A DNA stretch of 64,000 nucleotides from Nitratireductor soli (GTDB lineage Bacteria > Pseudomonadota > Alphaproteobacteria > Rhizobiales > Rhizobiaceae): NCBI RefSeq assembly GCF_001050155.1, contig NZ_LFVY01000022.1, positions 1-64,000 on the forward strand, written 5' to 3'. A model generated the notes under the pieces. It worked only from the letters and a program-made list of their open reading frames with translations. It made no database searches and was not told the origin of the DNA. Shown one piece after another: positions 7,146 to 15,689 of this stretch. Position 1 is the first letter of the stretch; each line of letters opens with the position of its first letter. The position numbers and the translations under genes were made by a program.

Positions 7146-7498
7146 TGGAGCGGGCAATGCATGTGAACCGCCGCCGCGGCGAGATTTCAGCCAGGCTGGA
7201 CGGGACCGACTATCGGCTCTGCCTGACGCTCGGGGCGCTGGCCGAGCTGGAAGACGCGTTTGCCGCCGACGATCTCAACCAGCTGGTGCAGCGCTTCTCC
7301 ACCGGCCGGCTTTCGGCGCGTGACATGGTGCGTGTCATCGCCGCCGGATTGCGCGGCGCGGGGCATTCGTTGAGCGACCGCGAGGTGGAGGCGATGCACT
7401 GCGACGACGGCGTGGCGGGTTTTGCGCGCATCGTCGGCGCGCTTCTCGTGGCGACGTTCGGAAGCAGCGAGGATGCGGCGACGCCACAAAACCCTTGA
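7145..7498 (+). CDS. GTA family protein g10 (tail chaperone-like)
   Basis: A 117-aa protein of the gene transfer agent gp10 family. It has NRRRGEISARLDGTDYRLCL, then LGALAELEDAFAADDL and a helical C-terminus with DMVRVIAAGLRGAGHSLSD. In tailed phages proteins at this site, between tube and tape measure, are assembly chaperones. TGATG overlap with g9 and overlap with the next ORF indicate coupling. Confidence 0.85.
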   Translation: MERAMHVNRRRGEISARLDGTDYRLCLTLGALAELEDAFAADDLNQLVQRFSTGRLSARDMVRVIAAGLRGAGHSLSDREVEAMHCDDGVAGFARIVGALLVATFGSSEDAATPQNP

Positions 7499-7719
7499 AT
7501 GCCGCAGTGCGCCGACCGGTCCCGTTTCCCTGGCGGGAGATCATGGGGTTCGCGCTCGGGGTGCTGCGGCTTTCCCCGGCCGTTTTCTGGTCGATGAGCC
7601 CACGGGAGCTGGAATGTGTTCTCGGTGCGTTACCGGCCGGCACGATGGCGGCTCCGGCGCGTGCCGACCTCGCCGACTTGATGCAACGATTTCCCGACCG
7701 GCATGACGGCGGGGCGTAA
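7495..7719 (+). CDS. Phage tail assembly chaperone, small (GTA g10.1)
   Basis: A 74-aa protein starting at TTG 7495, overlapping the g10 stop. PFPWREIMGFALGVLRLSPA followed by VFWSMSPRELECVLGAL is the signature of the rcc01693-like/DUF2376 chaperone, in which 'LrLsP..FW.MtprEl' is conserved. GTG 7510 is an alternative start; ATG 7543 would cut the conserved part. Confidence 0.8.
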   Translation: MNAAVRRPVPFPWREIMGFALGVLRLSPAVFWSMSPRELECVLGALPAGTMAAPARADLADLMQRFPDRHDGGA

Positions 7720-7730
7720 CCGGAGGATCC

Positions 7731-8294
7731 ATGACCGAGGACGTTACCTTTGAGATCAGGGCCGATACCAAGCCCTTTGCCGATGCGCTGAACGATCTGC
7801 AGGACCTGGCGGACGGGTTCGGCCGCCAACTGACCGGAGCCTTGAAGGGCGCCGTGGTGAGCGGCAAATCGCTGGAGGACGTATTGCGCAATATCGGCCT
7901 GAACCTGGCCGGCATGGCGCTGTCCCAGGGCTTGCAGCCGCTGGGGGCGCTTGGCTCGTCGCTTTTCTCCAGCATATTGGGCGGGCTCTCCGGCACGCTG
8001 CCATTCGCCAAGGGCGGCGTGGTGCCCTTCGCCGGCGGCGGGGTCGTCTCGTCTCCAACCTATTTCCCCATGGGCGGCAATCTCGGCCTGATGGGCGAGG
8101 CCGGTGCGGAGGCGATCCTGCCGTTACGGCGCGGTGCCGACGGGCGGCTGGGCGTCGCGTCGAATGCCGGCGGGGCGTCGGCCAACATCGTTTTCAACGT
8201 TACGACGCAGGACGCAGGCTCCTTCCGCAAATCCGAGGCGCAGATCACCGGCATGCTGGCGCGCGCCGTGGCGCGGGGGTCGCGCACGCTCTGA
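7731..8294 (+). CDS. Short tail tape measure protein (GTA g11)
   Basis: A 187-aa GTA-type tape measure protein, much shorter than in phages, as usual for GTAs with short tails. The N-terminal part is helical and amphipathic (TKPFADALNDLQDLADGFGR). A glycine-rich membrane-active stretch (about 70-115) contains FAKGGVVPFAGGGVVSSPTY, then LMGEAGAEAILPLRRGADGR, the classic tape measure C-terminal motif. Tail length is set by this protein. Confidence 0.88.
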   Translation: MTEDVTFEIRADTKPFADALNDLQDLADGFGRQLTGALKGAVVSGKSLEDVLRNIGLNLAGMALSQGLQPLGALGSSLFSSILGGLSGTLPFAKGGVVPFAGGGVVSSPTYFPMGGNLGLMGEAGAEAILPLRRGADGRLGVASNAGGASANIVFNVTTQDAGSFRKSEAQITGMLARAVARGSRTL

Positions 8295-8315
8295 TCACGC
8301 ACAATGGGATCGGCA

Positions 8316-8957
8316 ATGAACAGCTTTCACGACATCAGGTTTCCGCTTGCCGTATCCTTCGGCGCGACAGGCGGGCCGGAACGACGCAACGAGATCGTCC
8401 AACTCGTCTCAGGTCGGGAAAAGCGCAATGCGCGGCAGGCCGATGCGCGGCGTTTCTACGACGCCGGGACCGGGTTGCGCTCGCTGGACGACATATACGA
8501 GGTGCTTGCGTTCTTCGAGGCGCGGCGCGGCTCGCTGCATGGGTTCCGCTTTCGCGACCCATTCGACATGAAGTCCTGCAGGCCGTCGCAGACGCCAACT
8601 CATCTCGACCAGGAAACCGGCTTGGGAGACGGGATACGCACCCGGTTTCCACTGTCCAAGGTCTATGGAGAGGGAGAGGATGCCGTTCTGCGGCCAATCA
8701 CCAGGCCCGTACCGGGCACCGTGCTGGTCGGCGTGAACGGCGCGGTGCAGCAAGCCGACCTGCACTTCTCTCTCGATGCGGAAACCGGCGAGGTGGTTTT
8801 TCAGGCCGGCGCCGTGCCGCCGGCAGGAACGCTGATCACGGCCGGATACGAATTCGACGTGCCGGTGCGCTTCGATACCGAGCGGCTATCGGTCAGCCTG
8901 AGCGCGTTCAAGGCCGGGCAGATCCCGGCCATTCCTCTCGTGGAGATATTGGGATGA
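8316..8957 (+). CDS. DUF2460 distal tail protein (GTA g12)
   Basis: A 213-aa DUF2460 protein: SFHDIRFPLAVSFGATGGPE, RRFYDAGTGLRSLDDIYEVL and AFFEARRGSLHGFRFRDPFD are near-invariant in the family. It forms the distal tail ring at the tube end. ATG 8304 (four residues longer) is an alternative start. The stop overlaps g13 by ATGA. Confidence 0.88.
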   Translation: MNSFHDIRFPLAVSFGATGGPERRNEIVQLVSGREKRNARQADARRFYDAGTGLRSLDDIYEVLAFFEARRGSLHGFRFRDPFDMKSCRPSQTPTHLDQETGLGDGIRTRFPLSKVYGEGEDAVLRPITRPVPGTVLVGVNGAVQQADLHFSLDAETGEVVFQAGAVPPAGTLITAGYEFDVPVRFDTERLSVSLSAFKAGQIPAIPLVEILG

Positions 8958-9844
8958 CCGAGATTGATGCCGCGCTGGCGGCGCATCTGGCCGGCACGGC
9001 CACGACCCTTTGCCATTGCTGGCGCCTGACGCGCAGTGACGGGGTTGCTTTCGGCTTTACCGATCATGACCGAAGACTGACGTGCCAGGGCACGCAGTTC
9101 GAGCCGGAAACGGGGCTGACGGCAAGCGAGGCGAAGGCATCGCTGGGGTTGGCGGTCGATACAGTGGACGTGGAAGGGGCGTTGTCGGCCGTCGATATTC
9201 GCGAGGAAGACATCGTGTCCGGCCTTTACGATGGCGCCACCATCGAGACGTTTCTGGTCAACTGGCAGGACACGACGGCGTTTGCCCATCTGCGCACGGC
9301 GGTGATCGGCAAGCTGACGCGCCGCGACGGCGGGTTTCTCGCCGAGCTGGAAAGCCAGACCTGGGCGCTGGACCAACCGAACGGCAAGACGATCCGCAGG
9401 CAATGCGATGCGGAGTTGGGCGATGTGCGTTGCGGGTTCGCACTGCAGGGATCGCAATTCGTCGCCTCGGGAAGCGTGGTGCGCGCCGAGGCGGGCGACA
9501 TCCTGACGGTCGACGGGTTGGGCGCATTTGCCGAGGGCTGGTTCGCCAACGGCATTCTGACATGGACATCGGGAGCGCAAGCCGGGCGCAGGGAACGGGT
9601 GACCGGGCATGTCAAAACAGGTGCCGGAACGCGGTTGGCTGTCTGGCGGGAAGGCCCGTTGCCGGTGCAGGTGGACGACACCTTCACCATTGTTGCGGGT
9701 TGCGACAAACAGTTTTCGACCTGCAAGGTTAAATTCGCCAACGGCCTCAACTTTCGCGGGTTTCCGCACCTGCCTGGCGATGACGCGGCCTATCAGTATG
9801 TCCGCGACGACGGCGTGTTCGATGGGGGAGCCCTGGTCAAATGA
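8954..9844 (+). CDS. DUF2163 baseplate hub protein (GTA g13)
   Basis: A 296-aa DUF2163 protein. Landmarks are LAGTATTLCHCWRLTRSDGV, then GFTDHDRRLTCQGTQFEPET, and a C-terminal part with four conserved cysteines in CDAELGDVRC and GCDKQFSTC followed by KVKFANGLNFRGFPHLPG. The cysteine set resembles that of lambda gpL-like hub proteins that bind a metal or Fe-S centre, so a bound cluster is plausible but not shown. ATGA overlaps occur at both ends. Confidence 0.88.
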   Translation: MTEIDAALAAHLAGTATTLCHCWRLTRSDGVAFGFTDHDRRLTCQGTQFEPETGLTASEAKASLGLAVDTVDVEGALSAVDIREEDIVSGLYDGATIETFLVNWQDTTAFAHLRTAVIGKLTRRDGGFLAELESQTWALDQPNGKTIRRQCDAELGDVRCGFALQGSQFVASGSVVRAEAGDILTVDGLGAFAEGWFANGILTWTSGAQAGRRERVTGHVKTGAGTRLAVWREGPLPVQVDDTFTIVAGCDKQFSTCKVKFANGLNFRGFPHLPGDDAAYQYVRDDGVFDGGALVK

Positions 9845-10299
9845 CGGAGTTCGAGCGGGACGCGGAATTCGCCCGCGCGGTCGTTGCCGAGGCGTTGTCC
9901 TGGGTGGGAACACCTTATCGACACCAGGCGAGCCGCAAGGGCGTGGGGTGCGATTGCCTCGGTCTCCTGCGCGGCGTTTGGCGCGCGCTGCTGGACAGCG
10001 AACCGGAAGATCCGGGCCCCTACGACGCCGACTGGGCGGAGGCGGGCCGGGAGGACCGGTTGTTGCAGGCGGCTGGGCGTCATTGCCGCCGGCGGCCGCT
10101 GCAGGAGTTGACGGCGGGCAACATCATCGTACTGCGCTGGCGGCCTCATTTGCCGGCCAAGCATGTCGGCATACTGACGAGCGCCGAAAGTTTCGTGCAC
10201 GCCTATCAGGGCAGCGCCGTCATCGTCTCGGCACTGGTTCCGCAATGGCGCCGCCGCATCGCCGGTGTCTTCGCCCTGCCGCTTCCCACAACCGAGTAA
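9841..10299 (+). CDS. NlpC/P60-family tail peptidase (GTA g14)
   Basis: A 152-aa cell-wall peptidase of the phage NlpC/P60 type, carried at the tail tip to open peptidoglycan during DNA delivery. The motif WVGTPYRHQA...GCDCLGLLRG places the catalytic Cys at residue 39, with His108 in PAKHVGIL and His120 as the likely partner residues. The length matches GTA g14. Start overlaps g13 (ATGA). Confidence 0.88.
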   Translation: MTEFERDAEFARAVVAEALSWVGTPYRHQASRKGVGCDCLGLLRGVWRALLDSEPEDPGPYDADWAEAGREDRLLQAAGRHCRRRPLQELTAGNIIVLRWRPHLPAKHVGILTSAESFVHAYQGSAVIVSALVPQWRRRIAGVFALPLPTTE

Positions 10300-10318
10300 C
10301 CGGGAGAACCCGTTTTCC

Positions 10319-13300
10319 ATGGCAACCATCATCCTGCAGGCGGCGGGCGCGTTCCTTGGCGGCTTTCTGGGGCCAATCGGCGCGACGCTGGGCACCGCGG
10401 CCGGAGCGGTCGCCGGCTATGTGATCGATCGCGCGCTGCTGTCGAACACACAGCATTATGAAGGACCGCGCCTTGCTGCGGCACGGCCGTTCTCCGGTGA
10501 GGAAGGCGTCCCCCTCCCGCGCATCTACGGCACGGTGCGCATCGGCGGGACGATCATCTGGGCAACCCGTTTCGAGGAGACCAGCACCACCAGCCGGCAG
10601 GGCGGAAAGGGCGGGCCGAAGAGCACGACCTATTCCTATTTCGCCAATGCCGCTTTTGCCTTGTGCGAAGGAGAGATCGCCGGTGTTCGCCGCATCTGGG
10701 CGGATGGCCGCGAGATCGACCGCAGCAAGGTGGAGATCCGTGTCTATGCCGGCAGCGAGAACCAGCCACCCGATCCGTTGATCGAAGCCAAACAGGGAAG
10801 CGGCAATGCTCCGGCCTATCGTGGAACCGCCTATGTGGTGGTCGATCGGCTGCCGATCGACGATTATGGCCGGCGCCTGCCGCAGCTTCAATTCGAAGTC
10901 CTGCGGCCTGTTGGCCGACTCAACAAGAACATTCGCTCGGTAGCGCTGATTCCCGGCTCGACGGAGTACGGGCTGTCGCCATCCCCGGTGACAATCACGC
11001 ACCGCCCGGGGGAAGAGATAATTGTCAACCGCCACACGCTTGCGGCGGCCAGCGATTTCGAAGCGTCGTTGGACGAATTGCAGATGCTGTTGCCGAATTT
11101 GCGGACCGTATCACTGGTGGTTTCGTGGTTCGGTACGGATTTGCGTGCTGGGCATTGCCAGATCCGCCCGATGGTCACCCGGCCTCCCGCAGCCCTGCTG
11201 CCGAACGATTGGCGCTTCATCTGGCAGACACTGGGCTTCCCGGAGGAAATCATCGCCGGTTGGCTGGGGCCTGTCGCAAAGGAGGATTGGCTCGTCTCGG
11301 GAGTGGCGCGCGCCGAAGCGCAGGTAGTCTCGCACACGCAAGCGGGAGCCGCCTATGGCGGAACGCCCTCCGACCGCTCCGTGATGGACGCGATCGACGC
11401 GATCAAGAAGCGCGGGCTGAACGTCTGGCTCTACCCGTTTGTGATGATGGACATACCGGCCGACAACACGCTGGTGGACCCCTATGGCGAGGCCAGGCAG
11501 GCGGCCTATCCGTGGCGTGGGCGGGTTACGTGTCACCCGGCGCCCGGCAGGCCAGGCAGCTCGGACAAGAGTTCATCGGCGCGAGCGCAGGTGGAAACAC
11601 TGCTTGGTGGTGCGGCGCTGTCGGACTTTGCGCCATCGACCGAAACGGTCGACTTCAACGGCGCGGAAGGCGATTGGGGGTATCGACGCTTCCTGTTGCA
11701 TTATGCGCGCCTGGCGGCGCACGCCGGCGGGGTTGACGGCTTCCTGGTCGGATCGGAATTGCGCGGGCTGACCTGCCTGCGCGACGAGGCCGGGCAATTC
11801 CCCTTCGTCGAGGCCCTGCGGCAGATTGCGGGCGAAGCGCGCGCCATTCTCGGCTCCAGCACGACCATAACCTACGGCGCTGACTGGACCGAGTATTTTG
11901 GCCATCAACCAGCCGATGGAAGCGGCGACGTGCTGTTCCATCTGGATGCGCTGTGGGCGGACGATGCGATCGATGCCGTCGGCATCGACAATTACATGCC
12001 GCTGTCGGACTGGCGCGACGAGGACCATGCCGGCGACAACCCGGACGGTTTTTGCCGGCCATATGATCCGGTGGGGCTGCGGGCCGGTATCGTTTCCGGT
12101 GAAGGTTTCGACTGGTACTATGCAAGCACGGGCGACCGTCAGGCGCGCCTTCGCACCCCTATCACCGACGGCGCTTACGGCAAGACCTGGACGTTTCGCT
12201 ACAAGGATATCGCCGGGTGGTGGTCGAACCCGCACGTCAACAGGATCAACGGTATCGAGACGGGACCGCAGACGCCGTGGGTGCCGCGCTCCAAGCCTGT
12301 GATCTTCACGGAACTGGGCTGTGCCGCCATAGACAAGGCTCCAAACCAGCCGAACGTTTTTTCCGATGCCAAGTCGGCGGAGAACGCCACGCCTTACTTC
12401 TCCAATGGCAGTCGGTCGGACCTGGCGCAGCACAGGTTCCTGTCGGCGCATTTCGAGCACTGGGCGGAGATCGGGGCGGCCAATCCCCTGTCGAATGTGT
12501 ATGGCGGGTCGATGGTCGAGCCCGACGACATCTCCGTCTGGGCCTGGGACGCCAGGCCCTTCCCGGTTTTTCCCCTGCGCAGCGACATCTGGGGCGATGG
12601 TGAGAACTGGTCGCGTGGACACTGGCTGAACGGTCGCAGCAGCGGACTGACGGTTTCCGAATTGATCGACGCGATCCTTGCCGACCACGGACTTCCGCCG
12701 GCCGATACGGCGCGAACGGACGGCACCGTCTCCGGGTATGTCGTTGCCAGTCCAGGCACGGCGCGCGATGCGATCGAGCCGATCGCCGAACTGTTCGGCA
12801 TCGGAGCCTGGGAGGAAGCCGGCGCGTTGGTGTTCTCCTCGACTGGAGTGTCGACAGCGCAGCCGCTGCAGATCACCGATCTGTCCGTCGAGAACGGCCG
12901 GCCCGCCATGGAGAAGGTCCGCGACCCCGACCATGGCCTGGCGGCCGAGCTGCATGTCGATTTTCGCGATCAGATGAAGGAACATCAATCCGCCACCGTA
13001 CTGGCGGCCCATGCCGGCGCAAAGGGGCGCCGAAAGGGCTTCATGAGCTTTCCCGGCGTGTTGTCGTCGGCAGAGGCAACCGTCCGGGCGAACGCCGTTT
13101 TGCACAGCCGCTGGGCGGCGCGTGAACAAGTTACCTTTTCGCTTCCCATGACGGAAATCGCAGCCAGGCCCGGGACTCTGGTTCGTTTACCGGGGGAAAC
13201 CAATGGCCCGGACTACATCGTCACCGATGTCGAGGACGGGCTGCAGCGCACACTCAAGGCGCGGCGTGTCAACCGGGTGCCGCTCCTTGCGTCCAACAAT

Positions 13301-14281
13301 GAGAACCCGGTGCCGCCGCAAACGTCTGATTGGGCTGGCGGCATGCCATTTGCGTTGCTGCTCGACTTGCCATGGCAAAGCAGTACCAGGTCAGCGGAGG
13401 AGGAATTTCGCGTTGCCGCACGGGCGCGACCTTGGCGCCGGCATGTGGCGTTGACGTCTCTCGACGAGAGTGGCTTCGAACCGCGGTCGACGCTGGAAAG
13501 ACGCGCGACGATGGGTTTTTTGAAGGAGCCGATAGGCGGTGGCTTAGAAGGCAGGATCGACCTTGGCAGGGAACTCATCGTCGAGCTGCTCGACGGCGCG
13601 CTGCGAAGCGTTTCACCGGTGCATCTCCTGAATGGGGCCAATGTGGCGGCGCTCTATTCGGCTTCCGGCGCGTGGGAAATTCTTCAGTTCCAGAGCGCGG
13701 AAGAAATCGGCCCGTCCTTGTGGCGACTGACCGGACTGCTGCGCGGACAACTGGGGACCAATGACGCGATGCAGGCGGGGAGCCAGGCCGGCGCGATCTT
13801 CGTGCTGCTCGACGAAGCGGTGCGGCCGGTCGGGCTTGCCGCAAGCGAAATCGGTCTGCCGCGCGCATGGCGCATCGGTCCGGCTGGTGATGAACTTGGC
13901 GGCGCGCACTTTCTGGCGTTGACGGGAACCGGCGGGCTGCGGTCGCAAATGCCGCTGTCGCCGGTTCACCTGCGTGCCCGCAGGATCGCCGACGGCGCGC
14001 TGGCGCTGTCATGGGTGCGGCGGGGGCGCATCGACGCGGACAATTGGCAGGCAGAGGATGTTCCCCTCGGCGAGACAAACGAACGTTATCGGATCGATAT
14101 CGCGCCGGAAGGCGGCGCCATCGTGCGAACCCAGATCGTGTCCACGCCGTCCTGGACCTATAGCCCGGCGTCGATCGCCGCGGATTTTCCATCGCCTCCG
14201 GCAATTCTCGAATTTACCGTCCGCCAGATCAGCACCACCGTCGGAGCCGGGATTCCCGCGCGCCGTGCCGTGACGTTGTGA
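10319..14281 (+). CDS. GTA TIM-barrel-domain tail protein, host-contact megaprotein (GTA g15)
   Basis: A 1320-aa protein. GGGAG lies 14 nt before ATG 10319; an in-frame upstream ATG at 10265 sits inside g14 and is not preferred. A glycine-rich segment (residues about 7-40) is followed by a DUF-like baseplate domain, a central glycoside-hydrolase-like TIM barrel (about 390-750; landmarks FLVGSELRGLT, TYGADWTEYFG, DAVGIDNYMPLSDWRDEDHA, VIFTELGCAAIDKAPNQPN) and a phage tail-3 type C-terminal region. The barrel is a hallmark of GTA g15. It probably forms the tail-tip megatron and contacts the host surface. Confidence 0.92.
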   Translation: MATIILQAAGAFLGGFLGPIGATLGTAAGAVAGYVIDRALLSNTQHYEGPRLAAARPFSGEEGVPLPRIYGTVRIGGTIIWATRFEETSTTSRQGGKGGPKSTTYSYFANAAFALCEGEIAGVRRIWADGREIDRSKVEIRVYAGSENQPPDPLIEAKQGSGNAPAYRGTAYVVVDRLPIDDYGRRLPQLQFEVLRPVGRLNKNIRSVALIPGSTEYGLSPSPVTITHRPGEEIIVNRHTLAAASDFEASLDELQMLLPNLRTVSLVVSWFGTDLRAGHCQIRPMVTRPPAALLPNDWRFIWQTLGFPEEIIAGWLGPVAKEDWLVSGVARAEAQVVSHTQAGAAYGGTPSDRSVMDAIDAIKKRGLNVWLYPFVMMDIPADNTLVDPYGEARQAAYPWRGRVTCHPAPGRPGSSDKSSSARAQVETLLGGAALSDFAPSTETVDFNGAEGDWGYRRFLLHYARLAAHAGGVDGFLVGSELRGLTCLRDEAGQFPFVEALRQIAGEARAILGSSTTITYGADWTEYFGHQPADGSGDVLFHLDALWADDAIDAVGIDNYMPLSDWRDEDHAGDNPDGFCRPYDPVGLRAGIVSGEGFDWYYASTGDRQARLRTPITDGAYGKTWTFRYKDIAGWWSNPHVNRINGIETGPQTPWVPRSKPVIFTELGCAAIDKAPNQPNVFSDAKSAENATPYFSNGSRSDLAQHRFLSAHFEHWAEIGAANPLSNVYGGSMVEPDDISVWAWDARPFPVFPLRSDIWGDGENWSRGHWLNGRSSGLTVSELIDAILADHGLPPADTARTDGTVSGYVVASPGTARDAIEPIAELFGIGAWEEAGALVFSSTGVSTAQPLQITDLSVENGRPAMEKVRDPDHGLAAELHVDFRDQMKEHQSATVLAAHAGAKGRRKGFMSFPGVLSSAEATVRANAVLHSRWAAREQVTFSLPMTEIAARPGTLVRLPGETNGPDYIVTDVEDGLQRTLKARRVNRVPLLASNNENPVPPQTSDWAGGMPFALLLDLPWQSSTRSAEEEFRVAARARPWRRHVALTSLDESGFEPRSTLERRATMGFLKEPIGGGLEGRIDLGRELIVELLDGALRSVSPVHLLNGANVAALYSASGAWEILQFQSAEEIGPSLWRLTGLLRGQLGTNDAMQAGSQAGAIFVLLDEAVRPVGLAASEIGLPRAWRIGPAGDELGGAHFLALTGTGGLRSQMPLSPVHLRARRIADGALALSWVRRGRIDADNWQAEDVPLGETNERYRIDIAPEGGAIVRTQIVSTPSWTYSPASIAADFPSPPAILEFTVRQISTTVGAGIPARRAVTL

Positions 14282-14313
14282 CGGGGGCATTTTTCAAACG
14301 GAAAGGAAAACGC

Positions 14314-14520
14314 ATGGCACAAAGCAAACCCTGGTATCTCTCACGCACCATCTGGGCTTCGCTGGTAACGATCGTCACCGCTGCCGCAGGCATATTTGGC
14401 TATCCGGTGGCCGAGATCGACGGTTCCGCACTGTCGGACAGCCTGTTGCAGGCAATCACGGCGATCTCCGGCCTGGCTGCGATTTTCGGGCGCGTTGCGG
14501 CCAGCAGTCGCATCGGCTGA
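14314..14520 (+). CDS. Small holin-like membrane protein
   Basis: A 68-aa protein with AAGGAAAA upstream of ATG 14314. WYLSRTIWASLVTIVTAAAG starts the first hydrophobic helix and LLQAITAISGLAAIFGRVAA forms the second, with a short polar hairpin between, which fits small phage holins. It is the last gene of the GTA run before a hairpin. A role in releasing particles is an inference from position and topology. Confidence 0.6.
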   Translation: MAQSKPWYLSRTIWASLVTIVTAAAGIFGYPVAEIDGSALSDSLLQAITAISGLAAIFGRVAASSRIG

Positions 14521-14542
14521 CCGTATCGGTTGAGTGTCGCGG

Positions 14543-14564
14543 ACAGCCGGCTTCGGCCGGCTGT
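14543..14564 (+). terminator. Hairpin with TTCG tetraloop after the GTA cluster
   Basis: A 9-bp perfect stem ACAGCCGGC / GCCGGCTGT closed by a stable TTCG loop, 22 nt after the holin-like stop. There is only a weak T-tract, so it may be a rho-dependent stop or an mRNA 3' end stabiliser. It marks the boundary between GTA genes and the FeuNPQ block. Confidence 0.55.
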
Positions 14565-14639
14565 TCCTGCGATCTACCGGGATGCGAAATTGGGGCATTG
14601 TTCATTTCCTATTCAGCCAAGCTGGGCTACACCGGTTTC

Positions 14640-14939
14640 ATGTTCAGGCATCATGCAATCAGATTTGGATCGATCGCGGCGCTGGCGTCGTTGATGGCGA
14701 CCGCCTCGATCAGCATGTCGAGTACATCGGCGGCGGCCGGTGAGACGTTTGTCGTGGCGCAATCCGGTGCCGATTGTTATTCGGTCGGTTCCAGGGTCGC
14801 GGCGGAGAATGGCGGCCAATTGGTGCAGGCGACAGCCGAAAACCGGGGAGGGCAGACGGTTTGCCGTATTGTCGTTGTGATCCCCGGCGGCAATGGCGAG
14901 CGCCCCAAACGTGCCGAGTTTGTGGTTCCTGCGAATTGA
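14640..14939 (+). CDS. feuN: FeuN-like small periplasmic protein
   Basis: A 99-aa protein with a signal peptide (about residues 1-32, SIAALASLMATASISMSSTS ending in AAA) and a small mature domain with two cysteines (Cys in SGADCYS and QTVCRI) that could pair. It lies directly upstream of feuP-feuQ. In Sinorhizobium meliloti a small periplasmic protein, FeuN, is encoded there and holds the FeuQ sensor in check. The assignment rests mainly on position, size and export signal, not on a recognised motif. ATG 14640 is preferred over TTG 14598 because it gives a normal signal peptide. Confidence 0.6.
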   Translation: MFRHHAIRFGSIAALASLMATASISMSSTSAAAGETFVVAQSGADCYSVGSRVAAENGGQLVQATAENRGGQTVCRIVVVIPGGNGERPKRAEFVVPAN

Positions 14940-15007
14940 CCTGCGTCAGCGGGCGGCGTTGTTGCCGCAGTCTCGGGTGCGATCTGTGATGGGCGAGTGA
15001 GGGACTG

Positions 15008-15679
15008 ATGCGCATTCTGGTTGTCGAGGACGACAAGGATCTCAACCGTCAGATCAGTGAAGCGCTGAGCGATTCCGGCTATGTAGTCGACAAGGCCTTC
15101 GACGGGGAGGAAGGTCATTTCCTCGGCGACACCGAACCCTATGACGCAGTCGTCCTTGACATTGGCCTGCCGCAGATGGACGGCATCAGCGTGCTGGAGC
15201 GCTGGCGGCAGGACGACCGAAAGATGCCAGTCCTGATCCTGACGGCGCGCGACCGCTGGAGCGACAAGGTTGCCGGCATCGACGCCGGCGCTGACGACTA
15301 TGTCACCAAGCCGTTTCATATCGAGGAGGTTCTGGCACGGCTGCGGGCGCTGATCCGCCGTGCCGCGGGACATGCGTCGCCGGAACTGCGTTGCGGCCCG
15401 GTGCGCCTGGACACGAAGGCCTCGAAGGCGGACATCGACGGCGTTCCCCTAAAACTCACCTCACACGAATACAGGCTTCTTGCCTATCTCATGCACCATC
15501 GGGATTCGGTCGTTTCCCGCACGGAATTGGTGGAGCATCTCTACGATCAGGATTTCGACCGGGATTCCAACACGATCGAAGTTTTTGTCGGCCGCCTGCG
15601 CAAGAAGCTGGGCGATGTCGATCTGATCGAGACCGTCCGAGGCATGGGTTATCGGTTGCGCGAGCCGCGCAGCCCATAG
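15008..15679 (+). CDS. feuP: FeuP, OmpR-family response regulator
   Basis: A 223-aa response regulator. The receiver domain (1-115) has the acidic pair EDD, phospho-acceptor Asp51 in VVLDIGLPQMDG, Thr79 and Lys101. A winged-helix OmpR DNA-binding domain spans about 125-220. DKAFDGEEGHFLGDTEPYDA is characteristic of rhizobial FeuP. FeuP/FeuQ controls export of cyclic beta-glucans (ndvA) and osmoadaptation in rhizobia. The partner kinase follows 10 nt later. Confidence 0.88.
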   Translation: MRILVVEDDKDLNRQISEALSDSGYVVDKAFDGEEGHFLGDTEPYDAVVLDIGLPQMDGISVLERWRQDDRKMPVLILTARDRWSDKVAGIDAGADDYVTKPFHIEEVLARLRALIRRAAGHASPELRCGPVRLDTKASKADIDGVPLKLTSHEYRLLAYLMHHRDSVVSRTELVEHLYDQDFDRDSNTIEVFVGRLRKKLGDVDLIETVRGMGYRLREPRSP

Positions 15680-15689
15680 GTCGCAATCC

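Noticed and set aside
11573-13129. A 518-codon minus-strand frame opposite GTA g15
   Set aside because: Antisense to an intact, conserved GTA gene and without recognisable motifs.
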